A stretch of 46,011 nucleotides of DNA from an uncultured Prevotella sp. (GTDB lineage: Bacteria; Bacteroidota; Bacteroidia; Bacteroidales; Bacteroidaceae), in the NCBI GenBank assembly GCA_900315765.1, contig ONAK01000011.1:1-46011 (forward strand), given 5' to 3'. The position numbers and the translations under genes were made by a program. The notes below the pieces were generated by a model, which searched no databases, was not told the DNA's origin, and was given only the letters and a program-made list of their open reading frames with translations. Shown here one piece after another: positions 17,590-27,546 of the stretch (position 1 is its first letter; each line of letters opens with the position of its first letter).

Positions 17590-19626
17590 TTGAGATACGA
17601 CCAACAACTATTAAAAATACTACTGACCTTCATGCTGCTCGGCATGACAATCAGTGTATCAGCGGCTAACAAAAGAGACTCGCTGATACTTAATCGTATC
17701 TTCGATTATCAAATGACACATACCGAGTATATCGATAGTCTGGAAGATCAGGTTTATGCCAAGATTCGATATCATGTTGACAAGCGCAACTCCATTCTTT
17801 GGCTCATTCCATCAATGTATGTAATGGCAAAGGATCCCAGGGATTATATACGTGAATCGTATAGCAAAGTTCTTTTCAGAGATGTCCACAATTACGATAT
17901 CAACAACCAGATTCTTTCGGGCACTATCAGGGGAAATCGTACAGCAATGCCAACACTATTGGATTACATGACGCCAAACATCTACGACATTGCTCTCTAC
18001 AATGGACACATGCTATCACCTTTCAACAAGTGTAACCGCCGATACTACCGCTACACACAGAAGTTGCTGAGCGATGGAACAACCCGTCTTGATTTTCATC
18101 CTAAAAACTACAACACCCAACTGCTTAACGGTTATGCCATCGTCGAGACTTCTACTGGCCGCATCATCCGCACCATATTAAATGGCGAATTCGATATGCT
18201 TACATTCCGCACAGAGATTACCCAAGGTACAGAAGGCGGCCGAGCTATTATGCCCGCACGCTGCACAACTGCTGCTACATTCAGATTTATGGGCAATAGG
18301 ATTACAGCACTCTTCGATGCCAATTACAATTGCGACAAGACGCTTCCTGACTCCATCCATAGTACGTCAAGCAGAGAGTTAATGGATCAAGTCAGACCTA
18401 CTCAACTCTCTGAGGCCGATAAGATGATTTACGAAGCTTACGACATTAAGCATCGTCAGGATTCCTTGGTACAAGCACAAGACACCACACCAAAGAAACA
18501 GAGACTCTGGAAGAAAATATTCTGGGATACTATTGGCGATAACCTTATCACTCCTATTAGTGCCGAGTCAGAAGAGGCTTCTTTCAGCATGTCGCCAATC
18601 ATCAATCCACTCTATCTGAGCTATAGTCACGATCGAGGTATACGTTACAAAATGCGCTTTCGTTCACGTTACAGATTCTCGACCTACCGCTATCTCACAT
18701 TGAATCCTACTTTCGGTTATACCTTCAAGGATCGTCAGTTCTATTTTACGGCCCCATTACGAATGACCTATAACCCTAAGCGCAACGGATATGCCGAAAT
18801 TGTATTTGGTAATGGCAACCGCATCAGTAACTCGAGTGTGATGGACGTTATCAACAAGGAACATCAGGACACCATCAATTTCGACAATACCGATATGGAT
18901 AAATTCAAAGACCAGATTTTCAGCGTGACTAACAACATCATGCTGTTCGATTGGTTCGACATCGAGACTGGATTTATCTATCACCGCCGTACGGCCATCA
19001 ATAAGGATTTGATGCGCCAATACAACATGCCTACCGAATATCGAAGCTTCGCACCTACTATTGGATTCAAGTTTCTGCCTTGGCTTAATCGCGGGCCGCT
19101 CATCTCTATTGACTATGAACGCGGAATCAAAGGCATTAACAAGTCTGACTTAGAGTACGAACGCTGGGAAGTTGATGCGCAATGGAAGAAGAAAATTCCT
19201 GGACTCAGACTTCTGAACCTGCGCGCTGGCGGAGGATTATATACCAACAAGAAGGATAACCTGTTTGTAGACTTTGCCAACTTCCGCGATGAAAATCTTC
19301 CAGAAGGATGGGACGACGACTGGAGCGGCAATTTCCAGTTGTTAGGCAGTCGTGTGTATAATGAATCCGATTATTACATTAGAGGCAACATATCCTACGA
19401 GTCACCTATGATGGCAGCTACGTGGATTCCATATTTGGGCAAGTATATCGAGAAAGAGCGTTTCTACCTTAGTGGTGTTTTACTTGAGCGCTCACGTCCC
19501 TACTTCGAACTTGGCTATGGCTTCACCAACCGCTATATCTCTGTAGGTGCCTTCGCAAGTTTTAAGAACACCCATTTCGAGCGAATAGGCTTAGAAGTTG
19601 AATTTGAACTTTTCAGAAGATGGTAA
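17590..19626 (+). CDS. DUF5686-type outer-membrane protein
   Basis: A 678-residue exported protein. The TTG start at 17590 is chosen because it gives a complete signal peptide ending SVSA; the next ATG (17632) would leave too short a leader. The C-terminal half (about 340-678) has alternating aromatic strands typical of an outer-membrane beta-barrel and ends in FELFRRW. The N-terminal half resembles the DUF5686 family. The carboxypeptidase-like domain often found at the N-terminus of that family is not obvious here. It sits between uvrA (9-base gap) and the AddA-like gene (7-base overlap). The function is unknown. Confidence 0.75.
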   Translation: MRYDQQLLKILLTFMLLGMTISVSAANKRDSLILNRIFDYQMTHTEYIDSLEDQVYAKIRYHVDKRNSILWLIPSMYVMAKDPRDYIRESYSKVLFRDVHNYDINNQILSGTIRGNRTAMPTLLDYMTPNIYDIALYNGHMLSPFNKCNRRYYRYTQKLLSDGTTRLDFHPKNYNTQLLNGYAIVETSTGRIIRTILNGEFDMLTFRTEITQGTEGGRAIMPARCTTAATFRFMGNRITALFDANYNCDKTLPDSIHSTSSRELMDQVRPTQLSEADKMIYEAYDIKHRQDSLVQAQDTTPKKQRLWKKIFWDTIGDNLITPISAESEEASFSMSPIINPLYLSYSHDRGIRYKMRFRSRYRFSTYRYLTLNPTFGYTFKDRQFYFTAPLRMTYNPKRNGYAEIVFGNGNRISNSSVMDVINKEHQDTINFDNTDMDKFKDQIFSVTNNIMLFDWFDIETGFIYHRRTAINKDLMRQYNMPTEYRSFAPTIGFKFLPWLNRGPLISIDYERGIKGINKSDLEYERWEVDAQWKKKIPGLRLLNLRAGGGLYTNKKDNLFVDFANFRDENLPEGWDDDWSGNFQLLGSRVYNESDYYIRGNISYESPMMAATWIPYLGKYIEKERFYLSGVLLERSRPYFELGYGFTNRYISVGAFASFKNTHFERIGLEVEFELFRRW

Positions 19627-22600
19627 ACGAATCAATAAAACCACTCACCGTATATAAAGCAAGTGCAGGAAGCGGAAAAACCTTCACACTTGCTACCGAG
19701 TATATCCGATTGCTTGTAGAGAATCCTCAGAGCTATCGCAACATTCTTGCCGTAACCTTTACCAACAAGGCTACCGAAGAAATGAAAATGCGCATTCTGA
19801 GTCAGCTATACGGTATCTGGAAAAAACTTCCTGAGTCGGATAATTATCTGACGAACATTCAAGAGAAAACGGGACTCTCACCCGATGTCATCAGTGAGCG
19901 TGCGGGCTTGGCACTCAACAATCTCACACACAACTATAATTATTTCCGCGTAGAAACCATCGACACATTCTTCCAGAGTGTTCTGCGCAATATGGCTCGC
20001 GAACTCGACCTCACCACAAACCTCCGTATCGGTTTGAATGACTACCAGGTTGAAGAGTTGGCGGTAGATCAGTTGATAGAAGACCTCACCACCACCGATG
20101 TAATGCTTCAGTGGATTCTGAAGTATATCATGGAGAATATATCCGACGATAAATCATGGAATGTGATAGCCCAGATAAAGAAGTTCGGCCAGAACATCTT
20201 CAAGGACTATTATAAAGAGGTAAGCATAACACTCGAACAGAAGATGAGCGAAGCAGGATTCTTTGAGAACTACACCACTTGTCTTCGTGACTTGCGTCAA
20301 ACTGCCGAGGAATACATGAAGGAAATAGGCGAATCGTTCTTCGACACACTTGAGGGCGAAGGCCTAAGCGCTGATGATTTGTCGAGCAAACAACGTGGTA
20401 TTGCCAGCTACTTCAATAAGCTGCGTAAGGGTACCTTCGACCCAAGTATCATCACCACCACTGTGACTAACCACTTAGAGAATATAGAGAAATGGTGCCC
20501 CAAATCAAACCCACGACGCGACACCGTGCTACAAGTGGTAGAATCATCGCTGATACAGATACTGAAATGTGCGGTAGAGGCTCAGGAAAAGCAATGGAAA
20601 ATATTCCAATCGTCTAACCTTACCTTGCGCCACCTCAACCAACTCCGATTGTTAAGCAGCATCGAGAAGAAGGTTCGTGAACTCAATGAAACGGAGAACC
20701 GTTTCCTGCTTAGCGACACTCAACAACTACTCCACTCGCTCATTGATGGCAGCGATTCACCATTTATCTTCGAGAAAATCGGCACCCAACTGAAACACGT
20801 CATGATTGACGAGTTTCAGGATACATCTACCATCCAATGGCAGAATTTTAAGGTGCTTTTGGCCGAGACAATGAGTCATGAGGATGGCAGCAACCTCATT
20901 GTGGGCGATGTAAAGCAGAGCATCTATCGTTGGCGTTCTGGTGATTGGCGATTGCTTAACGGCATCGAGAATCAGTTCAACTCCATGCTGATGGATATCA
21001 AGTCGCTCTCAACCAACTACCGCTCAACACGCAACATTATCGACTTCAACAACTCCTTTTTCCGCCATGCAGCAAAAGTCGAATACCAAGCCCTTGAAGA
21101 ACTTGAGTGCGATGAACGCGAACAGCTGGAGAAAGCCTACGTTGATGTAGAGCAGAAAGTGCCAGATGGCAAGCAGAACGAAGGCAGAGTTACTATTGAA
21201 CTGCTGCCCAACGACGAATACCAGGAAGCCGTTTTAGAAAACACTGTAGAATATGTCAGAGAACTCATTAACGCAGGAGTGAGTCAGAAAGACATCGCCA
21301 TTCTTGTGCGATACAATTTTCATATTCCACTTATCGCTCAATATTTCCTTGAGCATCTTCCTGAGGTTAGCATTGTGAGCGACGAGGCGTTCCGTCTCGA
21401 TGCATCGAGTGCCGTTTGCCTCATGATTCAGGCCTTGCAACTACTACTCCACCCCGACGATCAACTTACAAAGGCAACGATTGTAAAGACTTGGCTATGT
21501 ACAGTTCAAGGCAAGGAACTAACAGACGATCAGTTTATGATTGCCAGCAACAACCTTGACGAGTATCTTCCCGAAGCATATATCGCACACTTCGACGAAT
21601 TACTCACCCTGCCACTCTACGAGCTTGCCGAGAAGATTTATGCTATTTTCCAGTTGCACCGCCTCGAGGGCCAAGGAGCCTATCTCTGCGCATTCTACGA
21701 CCATTTGGCCAACTATGTCAACGAGAATACTACCGATATCCAGTCATTCCTTACCGAGTGGGATGAAACCTTGAGCAAGAAGACTATCCAGAGCGACGAG
21801 ACAAATGGTGTTCGCCTCATCTCCATCCACAAGTCAAAGGGACTTGAGTTCGACCATGTCATTATCCCCTACTGCGATTGGACCTTGGAGAAATCGAACG
21901 ACAACATCATCTGGTGCCAACCAAAAGAGGCACCCTACAACGATTTGCCCATCGCGCCCATCGACTACGGGCCAAAAATGATGGGCACCATATACGAGAA
22001 GGATTATCTGCACGAACACTTGCAAAACACCGTCGATAATCTGAACTTGCTCTACGTAGCCTTTACACGTGCAGCAAGAAGCCTCTATGTGGTAGGTAAG
22101 CGTAATGCCAAGAATTCACGTTCTGCACTTATCGAGTTGTGCTTACCGCTTGTTGCAGAATCAATGCCCGACGCTCAATTAGAGGGGATGGAGAATGATA
22201 AAGGGGAGATTACTTTCTCTTATGGGACTAGTGTTTCTAACCAGGTTAGAGAAACTAATAAAACTAACCAGACTAGAGAAACGATAGAAACTAGCAACCC
22301 ATTTCTGCAAAAGTCTGAGGCTATTAGTGTATCTATCCGCACATTTGAAAGTAAGGTAAATTTCCGCCAGAGTAACCGTAGCCGCGATTTCATCGAAGGC
22401 GAGGATATTGACCAGCAGCGCCGATATATTCAGGCTGGAAGCGTATTACATGAGATCTTCTCTACCATTCAAACCGAGAAAGACATCCCTGATGCTCTAC
22501 AGCGATTGCAGTTCGAAGGTATTCTTTACGATGAGGAGATGACTGCCGAGCGCATCAAAGACATGCTCCGCAAACGACTCTCTGACCCGCGCGTAGCTTC

Positions 22601-22859
22601 ATGGTTCTCATCACGCTGGACGCTATTCAACGAGTGCACCATTCTCTCAGTAGAGGATGGCGAGGTTCGCGAACATCGCCCCGACCGTGTGATGACTGAT
22701 GGCAACGAGTGGATTGTGGTTGATTTCAAGTTTGGTCATCCTGAACCAGAATACCACAATCAGGTGCGCCGCTATATGGATCTACTCTCATCAATGGGCC
22801 ATCAGAACATCAAGGGCTACCTTTGGTATGTTTACAGTAACAAAATTGAAGAAGTATGA
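19620..22859 (+). CDS. AddA-like UvrD-family helicase/nuclease
   Basis: A 1079-residue ATP-dependent DNA helicase-nuclease for double-strand-break processing. Motif I is ASAGSGKTFTL (residue 14 on). Motif II is MIDEFQDTS. Motif III is GDVKQSIYRWR. SIHKSKGLEFDHVI and LLYVAFTRA are motifs V and VI. The C-terminus is a PD-(D/E)XK nuclease: VLHEIF, then RPDRVM, then IVVDFKFG and QVRRYM. It overlaps the preceding gene by 7 bases and the AddB-like gene by 4. Residues about 874-891 contain an in-frame 27-base duplication in a linker (NQVRETNKT, NQTRETIET). Confidence 0.88.
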   Translation: MVNESIKPLTVYKASAGSGKTFTLATEYIRLLVENPQSYRNILAVTFTNKATEEMKMRILSQLYGIWKKLPESDNYLTNIQEKTGLSPDVISERAGLALNNLTHNYNYFRVETIDTFFQSVLRNMARELDLTTNLRIGLNDYQVEELAVDQLIEDLTTTDVMLQWILKYIMENISDDKSWNVIAQIKKFGQNIFKDYYKEVSITLEQKMSEAGFFENYTTCLRDLRQTAEEYMKEIGESFFDTLEGEGLSADDLSSKQRGIASYFNKLRKGTFDPSIITTTVTNHLENIEKWCPKSNPRRDTVLQVVESSLIQILKCAVEAQEKQWKIFQSSNLTLRHLNQLRLLSSIEKKVRELNETENRFLLSDTQQLLHSLIDGSDSPFIFEKIGTQLKHVMIDEFQDTSTIQWQNFKVLLAETMSHEDGSNLIVGDVKQSIYRWRSGDWRLLNGIENQFNSMLMDIKSLSTNYRSTRNIIDFNNSFFRHAAKVEYQALEELECDEREQLEKAYVDVEQKVPDGKQNEGRVTIELLPNDEYQEAVLENTVEYVRELINAGVSQKDIAILVRYNFHIPLIAQYFLEHLPEVSIVSDEAFRLDASSAVCLMIQALQLLLHPDDQLTKATIVKTWLCTVQGKELTDDQFMIASNNLDEYLPEAYIAHFDELLTLPLYELAEKIYAIFQLHRLEGQGAYLCAFYDHLANYVNENTTDIQSFLTEWDETLSKKTIQSDETNGVRLISIHKSKGLEFDHVIIPYCDWTLEKSNDNIIWCQPKEAPYNDLPIAPIDYGPKMMGTIYEKDYLHEHLQNTVDNLNLLYVAFTRAARSLYVVGKRNAKNSRSALIELCLPLVAESMPDAQLEGMENDKGEITFSYGTSVSNQVRETNKTNQTRETIETSNPFLQKSEAISVSIRTFESKVNFRQSNRSRDFIEGEDIDQQRRYIQAGSVLHEIFSTIQTEKDIPDALQRLQFEGILYDEEMTAERIKDMLRKRLSDPRVASWFSSRWTLFNECTILSVEDGEVREHRPDRVMTDGNEWIVVDFKFGHPEPEYHNQVRRYMDLLSSMGHQNIKGYLWYVYSNKIEEV
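22237..22290 (+). repeat. 27-base in-frame tandem duplication in the AddA-like gene
   Basis: Two units begin CTAACCAG at 22237 and 22264 and share about 21 of 27 bases. A further partial unit (CTAGCAA) follows. They encode two 9-residue repeats in the linker before the nuclease domain. The ACTAG/TTAGAGAAAC composition resembles the repeat at 10016-10048. Confidence 0.65.
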
Positions 22860-25489
22860 AGAGTTTCCTTGAACATGTAGCAGAAGACCTGCTCACCCGA
22901 TATGGCACCAACCTCTCGCGCGTAGCGGTGGTGTTCCCCAACAAGCGTGCATCGTTGTTCCTCAACGAGCACTTGGCCAGATTGGCAGGAAAGCCCATCT
23001 GGAGTCCGTCTTATATCACCATCAGCGATTTGTTCCGTAGCCACTCATCGCTACAGGTTGCCGACCCGATACTCCTTGTGTGCGAACTGCATCGTGTGTT
23101 CACCGCTTGCACAGGTATCGATGAGACACTCGACCATTTCTACGGATGGGGACAACTCCTTTTGTCTGATTTCGACGACCTCGACAAGAATATGGCTCCT
23201 GCAGATAAGGTATTAGCCAATCTGCGTGACATTCACGAACTTGACGACACCTCCTATCTCACACCCGAACAACGAGAGATGATTAAGCGTTTCTTCAGCA
23301 ACTTCAGCGATGAGCACAACTCTGAACTCAAAGAGCGATTTCTTCGACTTTGGAGTCATATCGGCGAGATCTATCATCAGTTCAATACCCTGCTGGCCGA
23401 AAAACAGCTGGCCTATGAGGGAGCACTCTATCGCCAAGTGGCTACCGATGAGAACATTGATTTCGAATACGACACCTATGTGTTTATAGGTTTCAACCTT
23501 CTGCAACAGGTTGAGCAGACGCTCTTCCGCCGACTTGAGCAGCAAGGTAAGGCCATATTCTATCAGGACACCGACGAGGTTCCACCACAACATATCAACT
23601 ATATCTCTGCACCAACAGAGAATATTCAAGCACGATACATCAGCGAATGGCTTAACGCCGATCGCATCAGAGATGGTCGCCGCACAGCCATCGTTCTTTG
23701 CAACGAAGGTCTGCTGCAAACGGTTATACATTGCTTGCCCGAGAATGTTGACAAGGTTAACATTACTACCGGTTATCCCTTAAGTCAGACTTCTATAGCC
23801 TCGCTCGTCAACACCTTGATTAACATGCAGGTTCACGGCTACTCGTTCCGCAAACAGATGTTCACTCGCCGATGGGTTGAGAGCATCAAGCGTCATCCCT
23901 ATGCCAGCATCATGCCCCAGGATTTTGCACAAGAGCGCTATACCGAGATACAACCTTTGCTACACTGGCTCATCAACATCACTCAGACCATCGCAACATC
24001 AAAGAGTCCTATCATCGACTCACCACTCGATACCGAGAGTCTGTTCCGCATGTACACCTTACTGAATAGATTAAGCGGACTTGTTGATAGCGACATTCTT
24101 AAGGTAGATATCATCACGCTTCAGCGCCTGATAGGTCAACTCATTACGTCAACCTCTATTCCCTTCCACGGCGAGCCCGCAGAGGGTATTCAGGTGATGG
24201 GTGTACTTGAGACGCGTAACCTTGATTTCGACCACGTACTGCTGCTTTCATGCAACGAGGGCAACATGCCTCGCGGCGTCAACGACACCTCGTTCATTCC
24301 CTACGCGCTTCGAAAAGCTTACGGGCTTACCACCGTCGATTATAAGGTTGCCATCTACCAGCATTATTTCCACCGCCTGCTGCAACGCACATCCGATGTA
24401 ACCATACTCTATAACAACGCCACCAGCGATGGAAAAACGGCCGAGATGTCGCGCTTTATGCTCCAACTGATGGTTGAGAACAAAATCCCTATCTCGTTCT
24501 TTACGCTTAAGGCTGGACAAACTCCACAACTCCACGCCTCAAAGGCCATCGAGAAAACCCCTGATGTTATAGCCCAGATGCAGAAGCACTTTTCTCAGAA
24601 AGAGGGCGGCATCAGTCCTACAGCCATCAACAATTATCTGCGCTGCCAACTGCGATTCTTCTACCGCTATGTGTGCGGCATCGACGAGCCAGATAGTACT
24701 GAAGATGATTTGATTGACAACCGTCTGTTTGGAAACATCTTTCACAAGGCTGCCCAGATTATCTACACCCCATTTGTCTCCCAAACCGTCACATCTTCGA
24801 TGCTAGAAGAGCTGATAAAGGAAGAGGTAACCATCGAGCGTGCTGTTGATGAGGCTTTCAAACACGAGTTTTTTAAGATTACCGATTCCTCGCGCCCGTT
24901 GCCGCCGCTCGATGGCTTGCAGATTATCAACCGCGAGGTGATTATCAAGTACATACGCCAATTGCTTGAGGTTGACCGCCGCTTTACCCCCTTCCGCATA
25001 ATTGATCTCGAAAAGTGGGTATCCACTGAGATTGGCGGTTATAAGGTTGGTGGAATCATCGACCGTCTTGATAGCATTCACAATCCTGAGACGGGCGAGG
25101 ACCAGATACGCGTTGTTGATTACAAAACAGGTTCGCGCAACATCAATTCTTTGCCCGATGTGGCATCGATATTCACATCAGAAGCCATCAAGGATCATAG
25201 CGACTATTTCCTGCAGACGTTCCTCTACGCCCACATCGTACGTTCAAGAACCCCAGAAAAGGTGTCACCTTGCCTGCTGTTTATCCAGCATGCAGGCGGA
25301 AAGGATTACGACCCGACACTTGAAATAGACAAAGAACCCGTAAACGATATAGCTACGTATTCTGATGAGTACAAAAGATTGTTCGAGAATTTGTTGACAG
25401 AGATATTCAATCCTCAATTGCCGTTTACACCAACCGACGATCGCAAGCGCTGCGAAACATGCCCGTTCGCCTCACTCTGTCGAGGCTAA
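22856..25489 (+). CDS. AddB-like nuclease with Fe-S cysteine cluster
   Basis: An 877-residue partner of the upstream AddA-like protein. The N-terminus (VAVVFPNKRASLFLNEHLA) is the inactivated helicase-like start of AddB-type proteins. The C-terminal PD-(D/E)XK nuclease shows GGIIDRLD, then VVDYKTG and FLQTFLYA. One cysteine in NYLRCQLRFFYRYVC and three in CETCPFASLC match the four-Cys Fe-S staple that surrounds the AddB nuclease. The ATGA overlap with the AddA-like gene implies a stoichiometric complex. The last 18 bases overlap a convergent channel gene. Confidence 0.85.
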   Translation: MKSFLEHVAEDLLTRYGTNLSRVAVVFPNKRASLFLNEHLARLAGKPIWSPSYITISDLFRSHSSLQVADPILLVCELHRVFTACTGIDETLDHFYGWGQLLLSDFDDLDKNMAPADKVLANLRDIHELDDTSYLTPEQREMIKRFFSNFSDEHNSELKERFLRLWSHIGEIYHQFNTLLAEKQLAYEGALYRQVATDENIDFEYDTYVFIGFNLLQQVEQTLFRRLEQQGKAIFYQDTDEVPPQHINYISAPTENIQARYISEWLNADRIRDGRRTAIVLCNEGLLQTVIHCLPENVDKVNITTGYPLSQTSIASLVNTLINMQVHGYSFRKQMFTRRWVESIKRHPYASIMPQDFAQERYTEIQPLLHWLINITQTIATSKSPIIDSPLDTESLFRMYTLLNRLSGLVDSDILKVDIITLQRLIGQLITSTSIPFHGEPAEGIQVMGVLETRNLDFDHVLLLSCNEGNMPRGVNDTSFIPYALRKAYGLTTVDYKVAIYQHYFHRLLQRTSDVTILYNNATSDGKTAEMSRFMLQLMVENKIPISFFTLKAGQTPQLHASKAIEKTPDVIAQMQKHFSQKEGGISPTAINNYLRCQLRFFYRYVCGIDEPDSTEDDLIDNRLFGNIFHKAAQIIYTPFVSQTVTSSMLEELIKEEVTIERAVDEAFKHEFFKITDSSRPLPPLDGLQIINREVIIKYIRQLLEVDRRFTPFRIIDLEKWVSTEIGGYKVGGIIDRLDSIHNPETGEDQIRVVDYKTGSRNINSLPDVASIFTSEAIKDHSDYFLQTFLYAHIVRSRTPEKVSPCLLFIQHAGGKDYDPTLEIDKEPVNDIATYSDEYKRLFENLLTEIFNPQLPFTPTDDRKRCETCPFASLCRG

Positions 25490-26254
25490 CGGTGCTTTCT
25501 CTTCGCGCTCCTGCATTTCCTTTCGCTGCTTCAGCTCGTCCATATATCCTGCTGTAATAATACCAGAAGGTAGGGCGATGATGGCGATGCCAACAATCGA
25601 CGAAAGGATGCTTATCACACGTCCTGTATTAGATATAGGATACAGGTCGCCATAGCCCACAGTGGTAAGCGTGCATGCTGCCCAATAGAACGCATCAAAG
25701 AAGTCGCGGAACAGCAGTTCGCCCGTTATCGGGTTGATGTCCTCCTCGGCATTAAACATAATGAGGGCAGTAATAAATATGTAAAACAGCGCCAACGATG
25801 CCACCGTCCACAATATTTTTCCTTGTTTGCGTATCACAGCCACGATAATCATCAGCGGTTCAAAATATCTCACCACCTTGAATATACGCAGCAGTTTCAA
25901 CAGGCGAGACACACGAACCACCTTGAACGTTGGCGATATCATGTTGAATACAGGTAGTATCGACAACAGATCGATAATAGCCATTGGCGTAAACGGATAA
26001 ACCACATACGCACGCCAATCCTTGTATTTCGATTCAAAATCGGCAGTACACCATCTCAAGAGATAGTCAATGATAAAGAGTAGGCTCGATATCAGATCCA
26101 TCCACCAGAACAGCTTGTTGTAGTGTCTGAACATCAGCGGGAACACACCTATAACAATGGCCAGCAGCATGACTGCGCCATAGATGCGCGACTCCGTGCT
26201 AACCTTTGGAGTCTTCACGATGTCGTGTACAGACTTGCGCCAATTCGTTTCCAT
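25472..26254 (-). CDS. Voltage-gated-type potassium channel
   Basis: A 260-residue ion-channel protein with six membrane segments. An arginine/lysine-rich S4 (RVSRLLKLLRIFKVVRY) is followed by the pore loop TTVGYGDLYP, the potassium selectivity filter, and a final S6 helix. A charged cytosolic tail follows. It lies 4 bases after the MFS gene and is likely co-transcribed with it. Its 3' end overlaps the AddB-like gene tail-to-tail. Confidence 0.88.
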   Translation of the reverse strand: METNWRKSVHDIVKTPKVSTESRIYGAVMLLAIVIGVFPLMFRHYNKLFWWMDLISSLLFIIDYLLRWCTADFESKYKDWRAYVVYPFTPMAIIDLLSILPVFNMISPTFKVVRVSRLLKLLRIFKVVRYFEPLMIIVAVIRKQGKILWTVASLALFYIFITALIMFNAEEDINPITGELLFRDFFDAFYWAACTLTTVGYGDLYPISNTGRVISILSSIVGIAIIALPSGIITAGYMDELKQRKEMQEREEKAPLASTE

Positions 26255-26258
26255 AGTT

Positions 26259-27434
26259 TTATCTGTTTTTGTTATTCGTAAACCAGTTGTGCGTAAAGTG
26301 ATACATCACCAGTGCCACCACGGTAAGTACCAGCGCAGCAATGAGTGCCGATGTAGTATCGCCCTGGAACACAGCCAATCCTAAGCCCACGCCCCACGCT
26401 ATACCACTCTCCCATCCCAACAGGAATGTGCTCTGCGATGTACCTCGCTGGCAGTGACGGCTCAACTTGATGAAGAACAACAGGAATCTCGACCCTATCA
26501 GTCCAGTACCCATACCAATAAACAGCGGAGCTGCCATCATCACTATCGGCAGATGGCGGGTTATCATCATCAGCAGAGCAGCTCCTATCAGTATAAGTCC
26601 TGTCACCACCTCGCTCTTCAGTTCGGCATCCCTGAACACAAATCTCTGCGCTAGTATGGCAGCAGCAAATCCCATCATCATCATCGAGTAGAAGTGCTCG
26701 TCAAGTATCACCGATAATATGATTCCTACAGCCAGTGTCACCAGCTGCAGATTAACAAATAACGGAAATCCGTGAGGCAGAAAGAAACGGTCCAGACTAA
26801 CAGTTGGAATATCGTCCTGAGGCGCTCGGAACGGGAAGTTTACTGTTAATACCAACACAGCCACCGCCACCGCACAAGCAATGGTGCCCAGCAGCACATA
26901 GTGGAATCCAGCCAAACGACCTATCAGCAGTCCAGCCATAGGTCCCATGGATAGTGCAAAACGCGAGAACCACGCTGCCGAGTGGTTAGCCTCAGTGCGC
27001 TGAAACGACTCACTTGTGTCTATTATCAGTGTGCTTGTAAGCACCATTTGTGCTAATCCGAATGCAGCTCCTTGCGCCAATCTGTGCACAATGATTATCA
27101 TTGGATCATCTAAACGCATGTGCAGTCCGTCGATATAATACAGCACTCCTATCAGCAGCGCCTCGGCCAGCACCGCATAGATGCAGACCAAATTACGGCG
27201 GTAGTGCTGAACCAGATACGATATGAATGCGCCTAATGCAAACAGACCGACGCCAAAGGCTCCCATGGCGATACCAGCATCAACCATCCCCATCTGCTGT
27301 GTTTCAATCAGCCATTTGGGCATGGTGGGCACCAGCATATATACCGTCATAGCAAGCAAGAAATTGGCAATTGCCATCAGCCAAAAGTCTTTATGCCACA
27401 ATCTAATATGTACGGGCGTACTCTGAGAATTCAT
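26259..27434 (-). CDS. Major facilitator superfamily transporter
   Basis: A 391-residue protein with about 12 hydrophobic segments of MFS pattern. FGVGLFALGAFISYLVQHYRR fits the loop after TM2, and GAAFGLAQMVLTS fits mid-N-half. The substrate is not predictable. It starts at ATG 27434, 33 bases downstream of a minus-strand -7 box, and is followed by the potassium channel gene. Confidence 0.8.
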   Translation of the reverse strand: MNSQSTPVHIRLWHKDFWLMAIANFLLAMTVYMLVPTMPKWLIETQQMGMVDAGIAMGAFGVGLFALGAFISYLVQHYRRNLVCIYAVLAEALLIGVLYYIDGLHMRLDDPMIIIVHRLAQGAAFGLAQMVLTSTLIIDTSESFQRTEANHSAAWFSRFALSMGPMAGLLIGRLAGFHYVLLGTIACAVAVAVLVLTVNFPFRAPQDDIPTVSLDRFFLPHGFPLFVNLQLVTLAVGIILSVILDEHFYSMMMMGFAAAILAQRFVFRDAELKSEVVTGLILIGAALLMMITRHLPIVMMAAPLFIGMGTGLIGSRFLLFFIKLSRHCQRGTSQSTFLLGWESGIAWGVGLGLAVFQGDTTSALIAALVLTVVALVMYHFTHNWFTNNKNR

Positions 27435-27466
27435 TCAATTTTAATAGTTTGACATTAATTCGGGTG

Positions 27467-27474
27467 CAAAATTA
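27467..27474 (-). promoter_or_regulatory. Promoter -7 box of the MFS gene
   Basis: On the minus strand this reads TAATTTTG, matching TAnnTTTG. It is divergent from the promoter at 27493-27524 in the same 112-base gap. Confidence 0.55.
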
Positions 27475-27492
27475 GTATTTTTTTGTGAGATA

Positions 27493-27524
27493 TTTGCTAT
27501 TTTCGGGAATTTAGTGTAATTTTG
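27493..27524 (+). promoter_or_regulatory. Promoter of the lipoprotein-rsmG-MBL operon
   Basis: TTTG at 27493-27496 and TAATTTTG at 27517-27524 are separated by 20 bases, a textbook Bacteroidetes -33/-7 pair, 22 bases before the ATG. Confidence 0.75.
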
Positions 27525-27546
27525 CGCAAAAATTAATGGAAATAGT

